Source: Bog-473 sp963763575 (GTDB taxonomy: Bacteria; Actinomycetota; Acidimicrobiia; Acidimicrobiales; RAAP-2). From it: a DNA stretch of 64,000 bases. Below the pieces are notes generated by a model, which was not told where the DNA came from, made no database searches, and saw only the letters and a list, made by a program, of their open reading frames with translations. The stretch covers positions 1-64,000 of the forward strand of contig CAVXPD010000025.1 in assembly GCA_963763575.1 (NCBI GenBank). The letters run 5' to 3'. Below are positions 25,718 through 34,058 of the stretch, piece by piece. The position numbers were made by a program, and so were the translations under genes. Position 1 is the first letter of the stretch. Each line of letters begins with the position of its first letter.

Positions 25718-26617
25718 CTACACCTGGCAGTGCTCGCAGAAGAACGTCGAGCGCCCGCCGGCCTTGACCCGAACGATGTTGTTGCGGCAGCGCGGGCAGG
25801 GCTTCCCCTCGCGGTCGTAAACCTGGTGCGAGCTCTGGAAGTCCCCGATCTCCCCGAACAAATCGCGGTACTGCTCGTCGGCCAGCGACGACCCTCGGTG
25901 CTTGATCGCGTCGGCCAGCGTCTCGACGATGGCGCGGTAGAGGCGCCGGACCTCGGTGGCGGTCAGCGAGTTCGCGGTCCGGTCGTAGCGCAGGCCCGCC
26001 TGGTAGAGCATCTCGTCGGAGTAGAGGTTGCCGATACCGGCGGTGAAGCTCTGGTCCATCAGCAGGGCCTTGATGGCTCCCGTGTGCTGATGCAGCATCA
26101 CGCCGAAGCGGTCCCAGCTCATCAGGTCCTCAATGGGGTCGAACCCGAGATGGGCCAGCTCGGGCACCGCCTTGCGAATGGCCGCGCCGTCGCCGCCGGC
26201 TGTCCCCGACACCGGTGAGTACGGCGTCCCGTCGGTCTTCAGCGGGGGCGTGGACACGAACAGTTCCCCAAAGGTGCGCGGGTCGACGTAGCGCAGCTCG
26301 CCGCCCTGGGTGAAGGTGATAACGACGTGGGTGTGCTTGGGCTTGGGGTCCTTGACCGACTTCACGCGCAGCAGCTGGCCACTCATGCCCAGGTGCACCA
26401 CGAGGGTGTCGCCGCTGTCGAGCGTGAGCAGCAGGTATTTACCCAGCCGGCTGACCGACTTGATGGTGTGCCCCTCCAACAGGGCGCGGAAGTGCTTAGC
26501 GGACGGGTGGCGGCGCACGGAGCGTCCGTTGGCCACCGACACCGCCTTGATCTTCCGGCCCACCACCTCGCGGGAGAGGTCCTGGCGCAGCGTCTCGACC
26601 TCGGGGAGCTCAGGCAT
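25718..26617 (-). CDS. mutM: Formamidopyrimidine-DNA glycosylase
   Basis: Base-excision repair enzyme removing 8-oxoguanine and formamidopyrimidines. The 299-residue protein starts MPELPEVETLRQDL, where Pro2 is the catalytic nucleophile and Glu3 a catalytic acid, has the helix-two-turn-helix around GIGNLYSDEMLYQAGL, and ends in the zinc finger CPRCRN with FFCEHC. It overlaps the rnc stop by 8 bp, so coupling is likely. Confidence 0.97.
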   Translation of the reverse strand: MPELPEVETLRQDLSREVVGRKIKAVSVANGRSVRRHPSAKHFRALLEGHTIKSVSRLGKYLLLTLDSGDTLVVHLGMSGQLLRVKSVKDPKPKHTHVVITFTQGGELRYVDPRTFGELFVSTPPLKTDGTPYSPVSGTAGGDGAAIRKAVPELAHLGFDPIEDLMSWDRFGVMLHQHTGAIKALLMDQSFTAGIGNLYSDEMLYQAGLRYDRTANSLTATEVRRLYRAIVETLADAIKHRGSSLADEQYRDLFGEIGDFQSSHQVYDREGKPCPRCRNNIVRVKAGGRSTFFCEHCQV

Positions 26618-27347
26618 CGCTCAACTCCTCCCAGGCCGCGCGGGCGGCCTCCTGCTCTGCGTCCTTCTTCGAGCGCCCCTCGCCGGTGCCCCAGCACGTC
26701 CCGCCCAGGTACACCTCGGCCACGTAGGCCCGGTCGTGGTCCGGCCCCGACCCGACGACGACGTAGCGCGGCGTGCCTTCACCATCGCGCACCGCCTTCT
26801 CCTGGAGCCGGCTCTTGTGGTCGAAGTCGTCGGGCTCCTCGGCCGCCCGCTCGATCGCCGCGCCCAGCTCGCGCAACACCAGCGCCCGCGCCGCCTCCCA
26901 GCCGGCGTCCAGGTAGACGGCACCCAGGATGGCCTCGAAGGCGTCCGCGAGGATCGAGGCCTTGGTCCGCCCCCCAGAGCCCTCTTCCCCCTTGCCCAAC
27001 AGGAGGACAGGACCAACCCCGAGCCGGGCGGCCACGTGGGCAAGGATGCGGGCGTTCACCACCGCGCTGCGCACCTTGGCCAGCTTCCCCTCGGGGAAGT
27101 CGGCGTAGCGCTCGTAGGCGTAGCCGGCGACGACCAGCCCGAGGACGGCGTCGCCCAGGAACTCCAGTCGCTCGTTGGAGGGCGCGCCGCCCTCCTGCTC
27201 ACCGCACCAGCTGCGGTGGGCGAGGGCGTGCTGCAGAAGGCTCAGGTCGCTGAAGGTGTGGCCCAGCCGCTCGGCCAGTTCGGCCGCACCTCCAGCCCCG
27301 GCGTCAACCGGCCTCGAGCTTGGCGTAGACGTAGTCAACAGCGTCAC
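26610..27347 (-). CDS. rnc: Ribonuclease III
   Basis: Double-stranded-RNA endonuclease for rRNA and mRNA processing. The 245-residue protein has the RNase III signature NERLEFLGDAVLGLV, the second metal-site segment ADAFEAILGAVYLDAG, and a C-terminal double-stranded RNA-binding domain (KSRLQEKAV to KKDAEQEAARAAWEEL). The GTG start at 27347 would overlap acpP by 44 bp; no better start is seen before the conserved LAERLGHTFSD. Confidence 0.96.
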   Translation of the reverse strand: MTLLTTSTPSSRPVDAGAGGAAELAERLGHTFSDLSLLQHALAHRSWCGEQEGGAPSNERLEFLGDAVLGLVVAGYAYERYADFPEGKLAKVRSAVVNARILAHVAARLGVGPVLLLGKGEEGSGGRTKASILADAFEAILGAVYLDAGWEAARALVLRELGAAIERAAEEPDDFDHKSRLQEKAVRDGEGTPRYVVVGSGPDHDRAYVAEVYLGGTCWGTGEGRSKKDAEQEAARAAWEELSDA

Positions 27348-27600
27348 GGACCGTGCGCAGGTCCTCCAGGTCCTCGTCGTCGATGCGGAAGCCCACCGTC
27401 CGCTCCCCCAACTCCTCTTCGAGCGCTTCGACCAGCTCGATCAGGGCGAGCGAGTCGGCGTCGAGGTCCTCGACGAACGAGGCGCCCTCGGTGATCGACG
27501 AGGGGTCCAGCTCCAGAATGTCGGCCAGCTGGTCCCTGATCAGCTCGAACACGCCCCGACGGTCGAGGGGGCCCTGGTTCGTGTGGGTCTCGGCTGGCAC
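27304..27600 (-). CDS. acpP: Acyl carrier protein
   Basis: A 98-residue acidic ACP. The phosphopantetheine attachment site is the Ser in DLDADSLALIELVEALEEE; the upstream helix VFELIRDQLADILELDPSSI is typical. The GTG at 27600 is chosen because sequence further upstream is not ACP-like. Between plsX and rnc, the classical fatty-acid/phospholipid cluster; the acyl chains feed PlsX. An extra insertion GERTVGFRIDDEDL is somewhat unusual for acpP. Confidence 0.9.
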   Translation of the reverse strand: MPAETHTNQGPLDRRGVFELIRDQLADILELDPSSITEGASFVEDLDADSLALIELVEALEEELGERTVGFRIDDEDLEDLRTVRDAVDYVYAKLEAG

Positions 27601-27661
27601 GCGACCAGTGTAGGTGGCACAGGCGCAGAAGCGCCCGTTTATGGCCCGTGAGCTGGTTGTT

Positions 27662-28696
27662 TCAGGGGTTCTCGTCGGAGCGCACGGCGGCCGCGACGTA
27701 GTCGACCAGACCCCGGGCGGCGCACTCGTGGCCAACCAGCACGGCATTCATCATGGCCGTTGCAGAGGAGGATCCGTGGCTGATGACACAGACCCCGGCG
27801 GTACCAAGCAGCATCGCGCCCCCGGTGTTCTCCGGCTCGAACTGGGCCGCCAGGGGGAGCAGGTGCGGGAGCAGGACGCCCGCCGCCTCCCGGGTGGCGT
27901 CGTCGGTGTCGAAGACGCCCAGCATGGTGTCGAAGAGGAAGCGCAACGAGCCTTCCAGCGCCTTGAGGGTCACGTTGCCGGTGAAGCCGTCGGTGACGAT
28001 CACGTCCGCCTGAGAGGGCATCAGGTCCCGGCCCTCGAGGTTGCCGACGAACTCGAAGGCTCCGGCGGTCGCAGCGTCGGCCAGGAGCCCATGAGCCTCC
28101 TTGACGAGGGGCGTGCCCTTGGTCGGCTCCTCGCCGATGGAGAGCAGGCCGATGCTGGGCGATTCGGTGCCGAAGCGGGCCGACACGTAGGCGGCGCCCA
28201 TCTGGGCGAACTGCAGGAGCATCGCGGCCGTGCACTCAGCGTTGGCGCCGGCGTCGACAAGCACCGCCGGGGTGCGGCCCAGGCGGGGCAGCGGCGTGGC
28301 GATGCAGGGCCGGATGACCCCGGGCAGCCGGCCCATGCGCAGAAGCGCCGAGGCCATGGTCGCCCCCGTGTTGCCGGCCGAGACCATGGCCGAGGCCTTG
28401 CCGTCGCGCACGAGCTCGGCGGCGCGCACGAGCGAGGAGTCCTTCTTGCGGCGAACCCCGCCGGCCGGGTCCTCGTCCATGGCGATGACCTCGGTGCAGG
28501 GCACCAGGTCGAGACCCAGGGTGTTGCCCACCTGCTCGGGTGGCCCGACCAACACGACGCCGACGCCGTGCTCGGTGGCGGCGCGGCGGGCGCCCTCGAC
28601 GATCTCGCCCGGTGCCTTGTCGCCGCCCATGGCATCCACGGCGACGGGGAGCGCGGCCAGCGCCTCGGGCGAAAGGCGCTCGCCCCGGCGGCTCAA
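27662..28696 (-). CDS. plsX: Phosphate acyltransferase PlsX
   Basis: Converts acyl-ACP to acyl-phosphate for phosphatidic acid synthesis. The protein is 344 residues from the TTG at 28696, which lies 1 bp after the rpmF stop. Conserved PlsX segments: LPVAVDAMGGDKAPGEIVEG, SAGNTGATMASALLRMGRL, VDAGANAECTA, and VTDGFTGNVTLKALEG. Longer upstream reading would overlap rpmF entirely, so the TTG is preferred. Confidence 0.95.
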   Translation of the reverse strand: MSRRGERLSPEALAALPVAVDAMGGDKAPGEIVEGARRAATEHGVGVVLVGPPEQVGNTLGLDLVPCTEVIAMDEDPAGGVRRKKDSSLVRAAELVRDGKASAMVSAGNTGATMASALLRMGRLPGVIRPCIATPLPRLGRTPAVLVDAGANAECTAAMLLQFAQMGAAYVSARFGTESPSIGLLSIGEEPTKGTPLVKEAHGLLADAATAGAFEFVGNLEGRDLMPSQADVIVTDGFTGNVTLKALEGSLRFLFDTMLGVFDTDDATREAAGVLLPHLLPLAAQFEPENTGGAMLLGTAGVCVISHGSSSATAMMNAVLVGHECAARGLVDYVAAAVRSDENP

Positions 28697-28697
28697 G

Positions 28698-28877
28698 TCA
28701 GTCGACCTCGACGGCCTGACGACCCTTGTACCAGCCGCAGCTGGGGCACACGACGTGGGGGGTCTTGGAGGCCTGGCAGTGCGGGCACACGCTGCGCGCC
28801 GGCCGGCCCAGTCGCCACGCCGCAGCCTGGTGGCTGCGGCCCTTGGCCTTCGACCTCTTCTTCTTCGGGACAGCCAT
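28698..28877 (-). CDS. rpmF: Ribosomal protein L32
   Basis: A 59-residue 50S protein starting MAVPKKKRSKAKGRSHQAAA with a zinc ribbon of two CxxC pairs (CPHC and CPSC) separated by 12 residues, so the zinc-binding version. Start ATG at 28877. It sits between yceD and plsX in the conserved yceD-rpmF-plsX order and is often missed because longer overlapping frames cover it. Confidence 0.97.
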   Translation of the reverse strand: MAVPKKKRSKAKGRSHQAAAWRLGRPARSVCPHCQASKTPHVVCPSCGWYKGRQAVEVD

Positions 28878-28949
28878 CGAGGGTCTCCAACGATCGGTGC
28901 AGAGCCGCCCGACGCGGCGCCACGGAACGGCGCCGTCCTCAGGAACCGG

Positions 28950-29492
28950 CTACCGCAGAACGTCGAGATTAGCCCACCGGGGATCCCGGGGGGCAACGCA
29001 GCCGCAGTCGCCCTCGTTGCGATCGGCCCCGCACTGGGGGCACAGGCCCCGGCAATCGTCCCGGCACAACGGCGCCATCGGCAGCTCGAGGACGATGGCG
29101 TCGCGGGCCATGGCGCCGAGGTCGATGGTGTCGTCGGGGGTGATCGGGTACAGCTCCTCGTCGGAGGGACCGGAGAGTGGCGCGTCGGCGAAGCGCTCGT
29201 GCACCTTGATCACCAGGTCGCCCCCGACGGGCGCGGCGCACCGGCGGCACAGCCCGACCCAAGGGGCGCGCACGGTGCCCTCAGCCTCGAGCCCACCCTC
29301 GAAGGAGGTCAGCGTCACATCGACCTCGGCCTCGGCGCCGGCGGGCACCACGCTGCGGCCCGGGTCGATACCTTCCTCCTGCATGGGGCCGGCCAGGGCG
29401 ACCTCGCCGCGACGCACCTCGTGAGCCTGCCGGCCGCTGCTTCGGCGCAGCCGCGCCACGCCGACGACGAACGGGTCGGTGGTGGTCCTCAT
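28950..29492 (-). CDS. YceD/DUF177 family protein
   Basis: A 180-residue protein starting MRTTTDPFVVGVARLRR. In bacteria and plastids the family affects 23S rRNA accumulation and precedes rpmF. The central RAPWVGLCRRCAAPV and the C-terminal Cys cluster (LCRDDCRGLCPQCGADRNE followed by CGC) fit. An upstream frame is open to 29756 but has no YceD character. Confidence 0.92.
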   Translation of the reverse strand: MRTTTDPFVVGVARLRRSSGRQAHEVRRGEVALAGPMQEEGIDPGRSVVPAGAEAEVDVTLTSFEGGLEAEGTVRAPWVGLCRRCAAPVGGDLVIKVHERFADAPLSGPSDEELYPITPDDTIDLGAMARDAIVLELPMAPLCRDDCRGLCPQCGADRNEGDCGCVAPRDPRWANLDVLR

Positions 29493-29544
29493 GGACAGCC
29501 TCCTCTCCGGGCTGGCGGCACGGCTCGCACGACGGCCGCTGCCA

Positions 29545-30114
29545 TCAGGCCTGGTCCTGGTCGAAGAAGCCGTCCTCCTCGCTCGCGGGGCCGCCAGCGT
29601 CCGGCTTCGGCGCCACCGGTGGCGCGGCCAGCCTGGTGCGGCCCGCCTGGACGGTGCGGGTGAGCCGATCGAGCACGATCTCCATGCCCGCCAGCTTGGT
29701 GTCGACGAAGTCCTCGGCCTGGTGCCGGAGCGCGCGGGCCTCCTCGTTGGCGTCATCGAGGATGCGCTGGGCGACCGCGTTGGCCTGCCGAACGATCTCT
29801 GTGCGCTGCACCATGTGCTCGGCCTGAGCCCGCACTTCGTCCATGAGCGCCTCGGCCTCGCGCGAGCGCTCGGCCATGAACTCCTCGCGCTCGCGCAGGA
29901 GCCAGCGCGCCTGGCGCAACTCGTCGGGCAGGCATTCGAGGGCCGACTGCACGAGGGACGTCACCTCGTCGCGCGAGACCATCGCCGAGGACGAAAGCGG
30001 CATCGACTTGGCGGTGGCGATGAGCTCGAGCAGCTGGTGAAGGATCGACTCGATCCCTACGTCTTCGACGGGGGGCTGCTCCTCGTCGACATCGTCGAGG
30101 AAGCCATCGCTCAC
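29545..30114 (-). CDS. SepIVA-like coiled-coil (DivIVA-related) protein
   Basis: The 189-residue protein has one long central helix (about 65-165: ELRQARWLLREREEFMAERS, then QAEHMVQRTEIVRQANAVAQ) and disordered ends. The gene order coaD-this-yceD matches the location of SepIVA (Rv2927c) in mycobacteria, where it takes part in septum formation. Sequence alone says only coiled coil with ATP-synthase-b-like composition; the SepIVA assignment rests on synteny. Its ATG overlaps the coaD stop by 4 bp. Confidence 0.75.
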   Translation of the reverse strand: MSDGFLDDVDEEQPPVEDVGIESILHQLLELIATAKSMPLSSSAMVSRDEVTSLVQSALECLPDELRQARWLLREREEFMAERSREAEALMDEVRAQAEHMVQRTEIVRQANAVAQRILDDANEEARALRHQAEDFVDTKLAGMEIVLDRLTRTVQAGRTRLAAPPVAPKPDAGGPASEEDGFFDQDQA

Positions 30115-30605
30115 TGCTTCCCCCTTCCCTCCTCGTACTTGGCCGCCAACGCCTTGGCCACCGGCTCGGGCACGAAGGCCGACACGTCACCGCCGAAACG
30201 CCAGACCTCCCGCACGAGCTTCGAGGCGACGAAGGACCATTCGGGGCTCGTCGGGATGAAGATCGTCTCGATGCCCGAGAGGTGGTTGTTCATCTGGGCC
30301 ATCTGCATCTCGGCCTCGAAGTCCGAGACGGCCCGGAGGCCTCGGATGATGGCGTCCGCGCCCACCTCGCGCGCGACCCAGACGGTGAGGGTGGACATCG
30401 AGACGATCGAAACGCCGGGGAGGTGCGCCGTGACCTCCTCGAGTAACTCCTGGCGCTCCTCGAGCTCGAACAGCGTCGCGCCCTTTTGGGGGTTGCGCAC
30501 CGCGGCGACCACGACCTTGTCGAAGAGGCGGCTGGCACGCTCGACGATCTCCAGGTGCCCGTTGTGAAACGGGTCGAAGGAGCCGGGGAAGAGACCGACC
30601 TTCAC
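30111..30605 (-). CDS. coaD: Phosphopantetheine adenylyltransferase
   Basis: Penultimate step of CoA synthesis. The 164-residue protein has the nucleotidyl-transferase motif GSFDPFHNGH (HNGH at 14-17) and RGLRAVSDFEAEMQMAQMNN for phosphopantetheine binding, followed by SFVASKLVREVWRFGGDVS. Tight overlaps with rsmD (4 bp) and the SepIVA-like gene indicate one operon. Confidence 0.97.
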   Translation of the reverse strand: MKVGLFPGSFDPFHNGHLEIVERASRLFDKVVVAAVRNPQKGATLFELEERQELLEEVTAHLPGVSIVSMSTLTVWVAREVGADAIIRGLRAVSDFEAEMQMAQMNNHLSGIETIFIPTSPEWSFVASKLVREVWRFGGDVSAFVPEPVAKALAAKYEEGRGKQ

Positions 30606-31144
30606 TCGCCGCCACCATTGGGTTGAACCACGGTGACGAGCGTACCGCCGTACCGTCGCTCTCTAGTGACCACCCAGCCGTCGGGAAGCGCCACGGGGGA
30701 TGACGATTCCATGACGACCAGATCGGCCCGGAGCGCGCCGAGGAGGGCGGGCCACTCCTCGAAGTCGTAGGGCGGGTCGCAGAGCGCAAGGTCGAAGATG
30801 TGGGCCCCCGGCGTCGGGGCCTCGAGCCAGTCGGGGAGCTCCCCCCGCACGAGCGTGGTCTTGGCGTCGTCGAGGCCCACCGCGCGCAGGTTCTGTCTGA
30901 CGGCGTCCAGGGCATCGGGGTCCCGGTCGACGAAGGTGGCGGTCGCGGCGCCCCGCGAGAGCGCCTCGACGCCCAGCGCCCCGCTGCCGCAGAAAAGGTC
31001 CACCACATCGAGCTCACCGACCCCACCGAGCGAGCCCAGGATGTCGAAGATCGACTCGCGGACGCGGTCCGAGGTGGGCCGGATGGTCCTGGGGAGCTTG
31101 GCCTTCAGGCGGCGCCCGCGGCTCCGGCCTCCGATGACCCGCAT
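30602..31144 (-). CDS. rsmD: 16S rRNA (guanine966-N2)-methyltransferase RsmD
   Basis: A 180-residue methyltransferase. SAM motif DLFCGSGALGVEALSRGA and the catalytic DPPYDF motif for exocyclic amino methylation are clear; the N-terminus MRVIGGRSRGRRLKAKLP is family-typical, so the start is 31144, not the far-upstream 31402. Usual neighbours recG upstream and coaD downstream. Repeat B lies 88 bp upstream of the start. Confidence 0.96.
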   Translation of the reverse strand: MRVIGGRSRGRRLKAKLPRTIRPTSDRVRESIFDILGSLGGVGELDVVDLFCGSGALGVEALSRGAATATFVDRDPDALDAVRQNLRAVGLDDAKTTLVRGELPDWLEAPTPGAHIFDLALCDPPYDFEEWPALLGALRADLVVMESSSPVALPDGWVVTRERRYGGTLVTVVQPNGGGE

Positions 31145-31231
31145 CGTTCCCAGGTTACGGGAGTCCCCTGAGGTCGTAGCCGCCGGCGCGCCGCTCAACG
31201 TTCCTGAGGTCTCCGACGCCGGCCGGTACAC

Positions 31232-31511
31232 GAACGGTCGGGATTCCCGGCGCCGTGGTGCTGAGGCGACGGGGATTCGAGACTCGGGGCCTCCTGCACC
31301 CGCACCGGCGGAGTTTCTCCGGGTTGCATGCGCCAGGTCGGCCGAGTTTCCCTCGGGTCTATATGGGCGCCCGAAGACGTTCGGAGTCGCGTATAGAGCC
31401 AAAAGAAATTGCGGCCCCTTGGACCCAATACAACCGAAAGCGACTCACCCCTCCGCGGCCCTATAGAGCCACGAGAAAGGTGGGCGGTGGAGTTCGTCGC
31501 CTATACAGCCA
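31232..31511 (-). repeat. Intergenic repeat family, copy B
   Basis: The most extended copy. On the minus strand it reads, in order: GGCTGTATAG, GGCTCTATAGGG, GGCTCTATACG, CCATATAGACC, a small dyad CCGAG-GGAAA-CTCGG, GCATGCAA, a second dyad CGGAG-AAA-CTCCG, and finally CGACCGTTC at 31240-31232. The distance from CCATATA to CGACCGTTC is close to that in copies A and C (roughly 125-135 bp). It lies upstream of rsmD in the same direction. Confidence 0.75.
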
Positions 31512-31727
31512 CGCCGGAACGGGGTGCTCTAACCGGACACCCGGGGTTTGTCGCGTAGAGGCCGGCGCGGCAGGCCCGAACCCCGGGACGGTCCGCCACC
31601 GTCGCCCCACCGTCCTCTTGCGGTCGACCGGTTGCTGCTCGCAGTCGTCGCAGAGGCTGGAGCAACGCAACCAGGCCCCGGCCGAGGCCGGGCCCTCTCC
31701 CATGATGAATGGCGGTCGGTTTACCCC

Positions 31728-31778
31728 GGCAGCGTCAAGGGTTCACGTCGTCGGCCTACGGCCGCCCTTGACCCTGCC
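31728..31778 (-). terminator. Long inverted repeat downstream of recG
   Basis: Arms GGCAGCGTCAAGGG (31728-31741) and CCCTTGACCCTGCC (31765-31778) pair with one mismatch around a 23-bp loop that contains its own GGCC-TAC-GGCC hairpin. It lies about 118 bp after the recG stop. No run of T follows on either strand, so it could be a factor-independent terminator lacking a U-tract or another structured element. Confidence 0.5.
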
Positions 31779-31895
31779 TTCCGTGTTGCACCCGGTTGCA
31801 GAGACCCTCGAGGTTGCTCTCGAAATCTCTCGTCACTTCTGGAGCGTCCCCGGGACTTTTGGGGCGTCCCTGGGCGGCCCGTGCTCCGTGGGCGA

Positions 31896-34058
31896 TCAGC
31901 TCTTGAAGAGGTACTCGCCTTCGTCCTCGCTCAACAGGAGCTTGACCTCGTCCGCCAAGTCCGGATGCTCCTGGAGCAACGGATCCGACTCGACGATGGC
32001 CTGGGCCACCTTCTTCGCCTCGCCGAGCAGCGCGATGTCCCCGTCGTCGGACAGTGACGCCAGGCGCAGGTCGCTCTGACCCTTCTGGCGCGCACCCAGC
32101 AGTGTTCCTTCGCCCCGTAGGTGGAGGTCGGCCTCCGCCAGCTCGAAGCCGTCGGTCGATCCCGCCACCGCGGCCAGCCTCTCGTTGCCCTCTTCGCCGC
32201 CGAGCAAGTAGCACCAGCTGGCGGCCGCGCCGCGCCCGACGCGCCCGCGCAGCTGGTGCAGCTGCGCGATCCCGAAGCGGTCGGCGCTCTCGATCACCAT
32301 GACCGTCGCCTCGGGAACGTCCACGCCGACCTCGATGACGGTCGTCGCCACGAGCACCTCCAGGTCCCCGGTGCGGAACCGATCCATCACCTCCTCGCGC
32401 GCGGACGCCGCCATTTGCCCGTGCATGAGGCCCACGCGCAGCCCCGCCAGCTCCCCCGCCGCCAACCGCTCGTACTCCTCCGTGGCCGACTTCGCCTCGA
32501 CCCGCGGCGACTCGCTGACGAGCGGACAGACGACGAAGGCCCGGTGCCCCGCCGCCGCCTGCGATCGCACGCGGTCCCAGGCCTCGTCGCCGCCCCGGTG
32601 GTCGTCGCCTGCGCCGGGCAGCCACACGGTCGTGACGGGGACCCGCCCCGGTGGCAGCTCGTCGAGGGTCGTGAGGTCGAGGTCGCCGAAGATCACCATT
32701 GCGGCCGTGCGCGGGATGGGCGTCGCCGTCATCACCAACAGGTCCGGGTCACCGTCGGTGCCCTTGCCGCGCAGCGTGGCCCGCTGCTCGACCCCGAAGC
32801 GGTGCTGCTCATCGATGACGACACAGCCCAATGAGTGGAACGACACCTCTTCGGTCAAGAGCGCGTGCGTGCCCACCACGATCCCGATGTCGCCCGACGC
32901 CAGACCTTCCAGCACCGCCGTGCGGGCCTTGCCCTTGACCTTGCTCGTCAACAGCTCCACCCGCACGGCGCCACCGAAGATGCCGCCCGGGCCCTCGAGA
33001 TCGCCCAACAGCGCGCGCACCGCGCCGAAGTGCTGCTCGGCCAGCACCTCGGTGGGCACCATCAGCGCGCCCTGGTGCCCGCTCTGCACCGCGGCGAGCA
33101 GCGCGGCGAGCGCGACGACGGTCTTGCCCGATCCGACGTCACCCTGGAGCAGACGGTGCATCGGAAAGGGTCCGGCCATGTCGGCCACGATGACGGCGAG
33201 CGCCCGGCGCTGTGCCGTCGTCAGCTCGTAGGGCAAGCCGGCGAGGAAGCGCGCCACGAGCGTGTCGGACACCCCGCCGGTGACCTCACGCGGAGAGACC
33301 TCGTGGCGCAGCGCCCGCGCGTTCACCTCGAAGGCCCGCCGCCGGAGCACCAGTGCGAGCTGCAGCCGGAGCAGCTCGTCGAAGACGAGGCGGCGACGGG
33401 CCGGTTCCACCACGTCCATCGACTCGGGCAAATGGATGGCCCCGAAGGCCTCGGAGCGGCCCCACAGGTCGAGGGACGACCGCCACTCGGCGGGCAGCGG
33501 GTCGGCGAACTCCCCGGCCCGCTGCAGCGCCTCCTCGACGAACGATCCGATCTCCCAGCTGGTCAGCCCGACTTTGGCCGAGGCGGGGTAGACGGGCAGG
33601 ACCCGCAGCGTCCGGCGGCCGGGCGTCACACCCGCCACCACGTCGACCACCGGGTTGGCCATCTGTCGGGTGCCGCGGTACTCGGTGACCTTCCCGAAGA
33701 AGATGGCCTCGGTGCCCGCCTCGAGCTGCTTGGCGCGCCACGGCTGGTTGAAGAAGACGATCTTGAGGCGCCCCGTGTCGTCACGGACGGCGACGTCGAC
33801 CACGGCGCGCCCGGTGCGGGCGCGGCGCGCGTGGGCCGACTGGACGGTCGCGAGCACCGCGGCCTCGTCCCCGACGACCAGGTCCGAAACATCGGCCTGG
33901 CGGGTGCGGTCGATGTAGCGCCGCGGGTAGGTGGTGACCAGGTCGAGCACCGACTCGATCCCGAGCTCCGCCAGCATCTTCGTCCGGCGTTCGGACACCC
34001 CGTGCAGGCGCGACACCTCGATCGCGCGCAGGGCCGGAAGGGTGCGGCCGCTACTCAA
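31896..34058 (-). CDS. recG: ATP-dependent DNA helicase RecG
   Basis: A 720-residue helicase that reverses stalled forks and branch-migrates junctions. Domains: wedge/OB region (about 60-200), then the helicase core with LLQGDVGSGKTVVALAALLA (Walker A near 300), the DEQH box in CVVIDEQHRFGVEQR, TATPIPRTA, and the motif VI block LHQLRGRVGRG. The start at 34058 overlaps the fakA-like stop by 8 bp. Confidence 0.97.
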   Translation of the reverse strand: MSSGRTLPALRAIEVSRLHGVSERRTKMLAELGIESVLDLVTTYPRRYIDRTRQADVSDLVVGDEAAVLATVQSAHARRARTGRAVVDVAVRDDTGRLKIVFFNQPWRAKQLEAGTEAIFFGKVTEYRGTRQMANPVVDVVAGVTPGRRTLRVLPVYPASAKVGLTSWEIGSFVEEALQRAGEFADPLPAEWRSSLDLWGRSEAFGAIHLPESMDVVEPARRRLVFDELLRLQLALVLRRRAFEVNARALRHEVSPREVTGGVSDTLVARFLAGLPYELTTAQRRALAVIVADMAGPFPMHRLLQGDVGSGKTVVALAALLAAVQSGHQGALMVPTEVLAEQHFGAVRALLGDLEGPGGIFGGAVRVELLTSKVKGKARTAVLEGLASGDIGIVVGTHALLTEEVSFHSLGCVVIDEQHRFGVEQRATLRGKGTDGDPDLLVMTATPIPRTAAMVIFGDLDLTTLDELPPGRVPVTTVWLPGAGDDHRGGDEAWDRVRSQAAAGHRAFVVCPLVSESPRVEAKSATEEYERLAAGELAGLRVGLMHGQMAASAREEVMDRFRTGDLEVLVATTVIEVGVDVPEATVMVIESADRFGIAQLHQLRGRVGRGAAASWCYLLGGEEGNERLAAVAGSTDGFELAEADLHLRGEGTLLGARQKGQSDLRLASLSDDGDIALLGEAKKVAQAIVESDPLLQEHPDLADEVKLLLSEDEGEYLFKS

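Larger units (their letters stand above)
31145..31895. other. 751-bp gene-free stretch between recG and rsmD
   Basis: Holds intergenic repeat B (31232-31511) and a 14-bp-arm inverted repeat (31728-31778). No frame here resembles a known protein; open frames exist on both strands but their products are low-complexity Arg/Pro-rich sequence. Unusually long for a gap inside the normally compact recG-rsmD-coaD cluster. Confidence 0.7.

Noticed and set aside
28693..28923. 76-residue minus-strand frame over rpmF
   Set aside because: Wrong frame: the adjacent frame at 28698-28877 encodes a perfect L32 with zinc ribbon.
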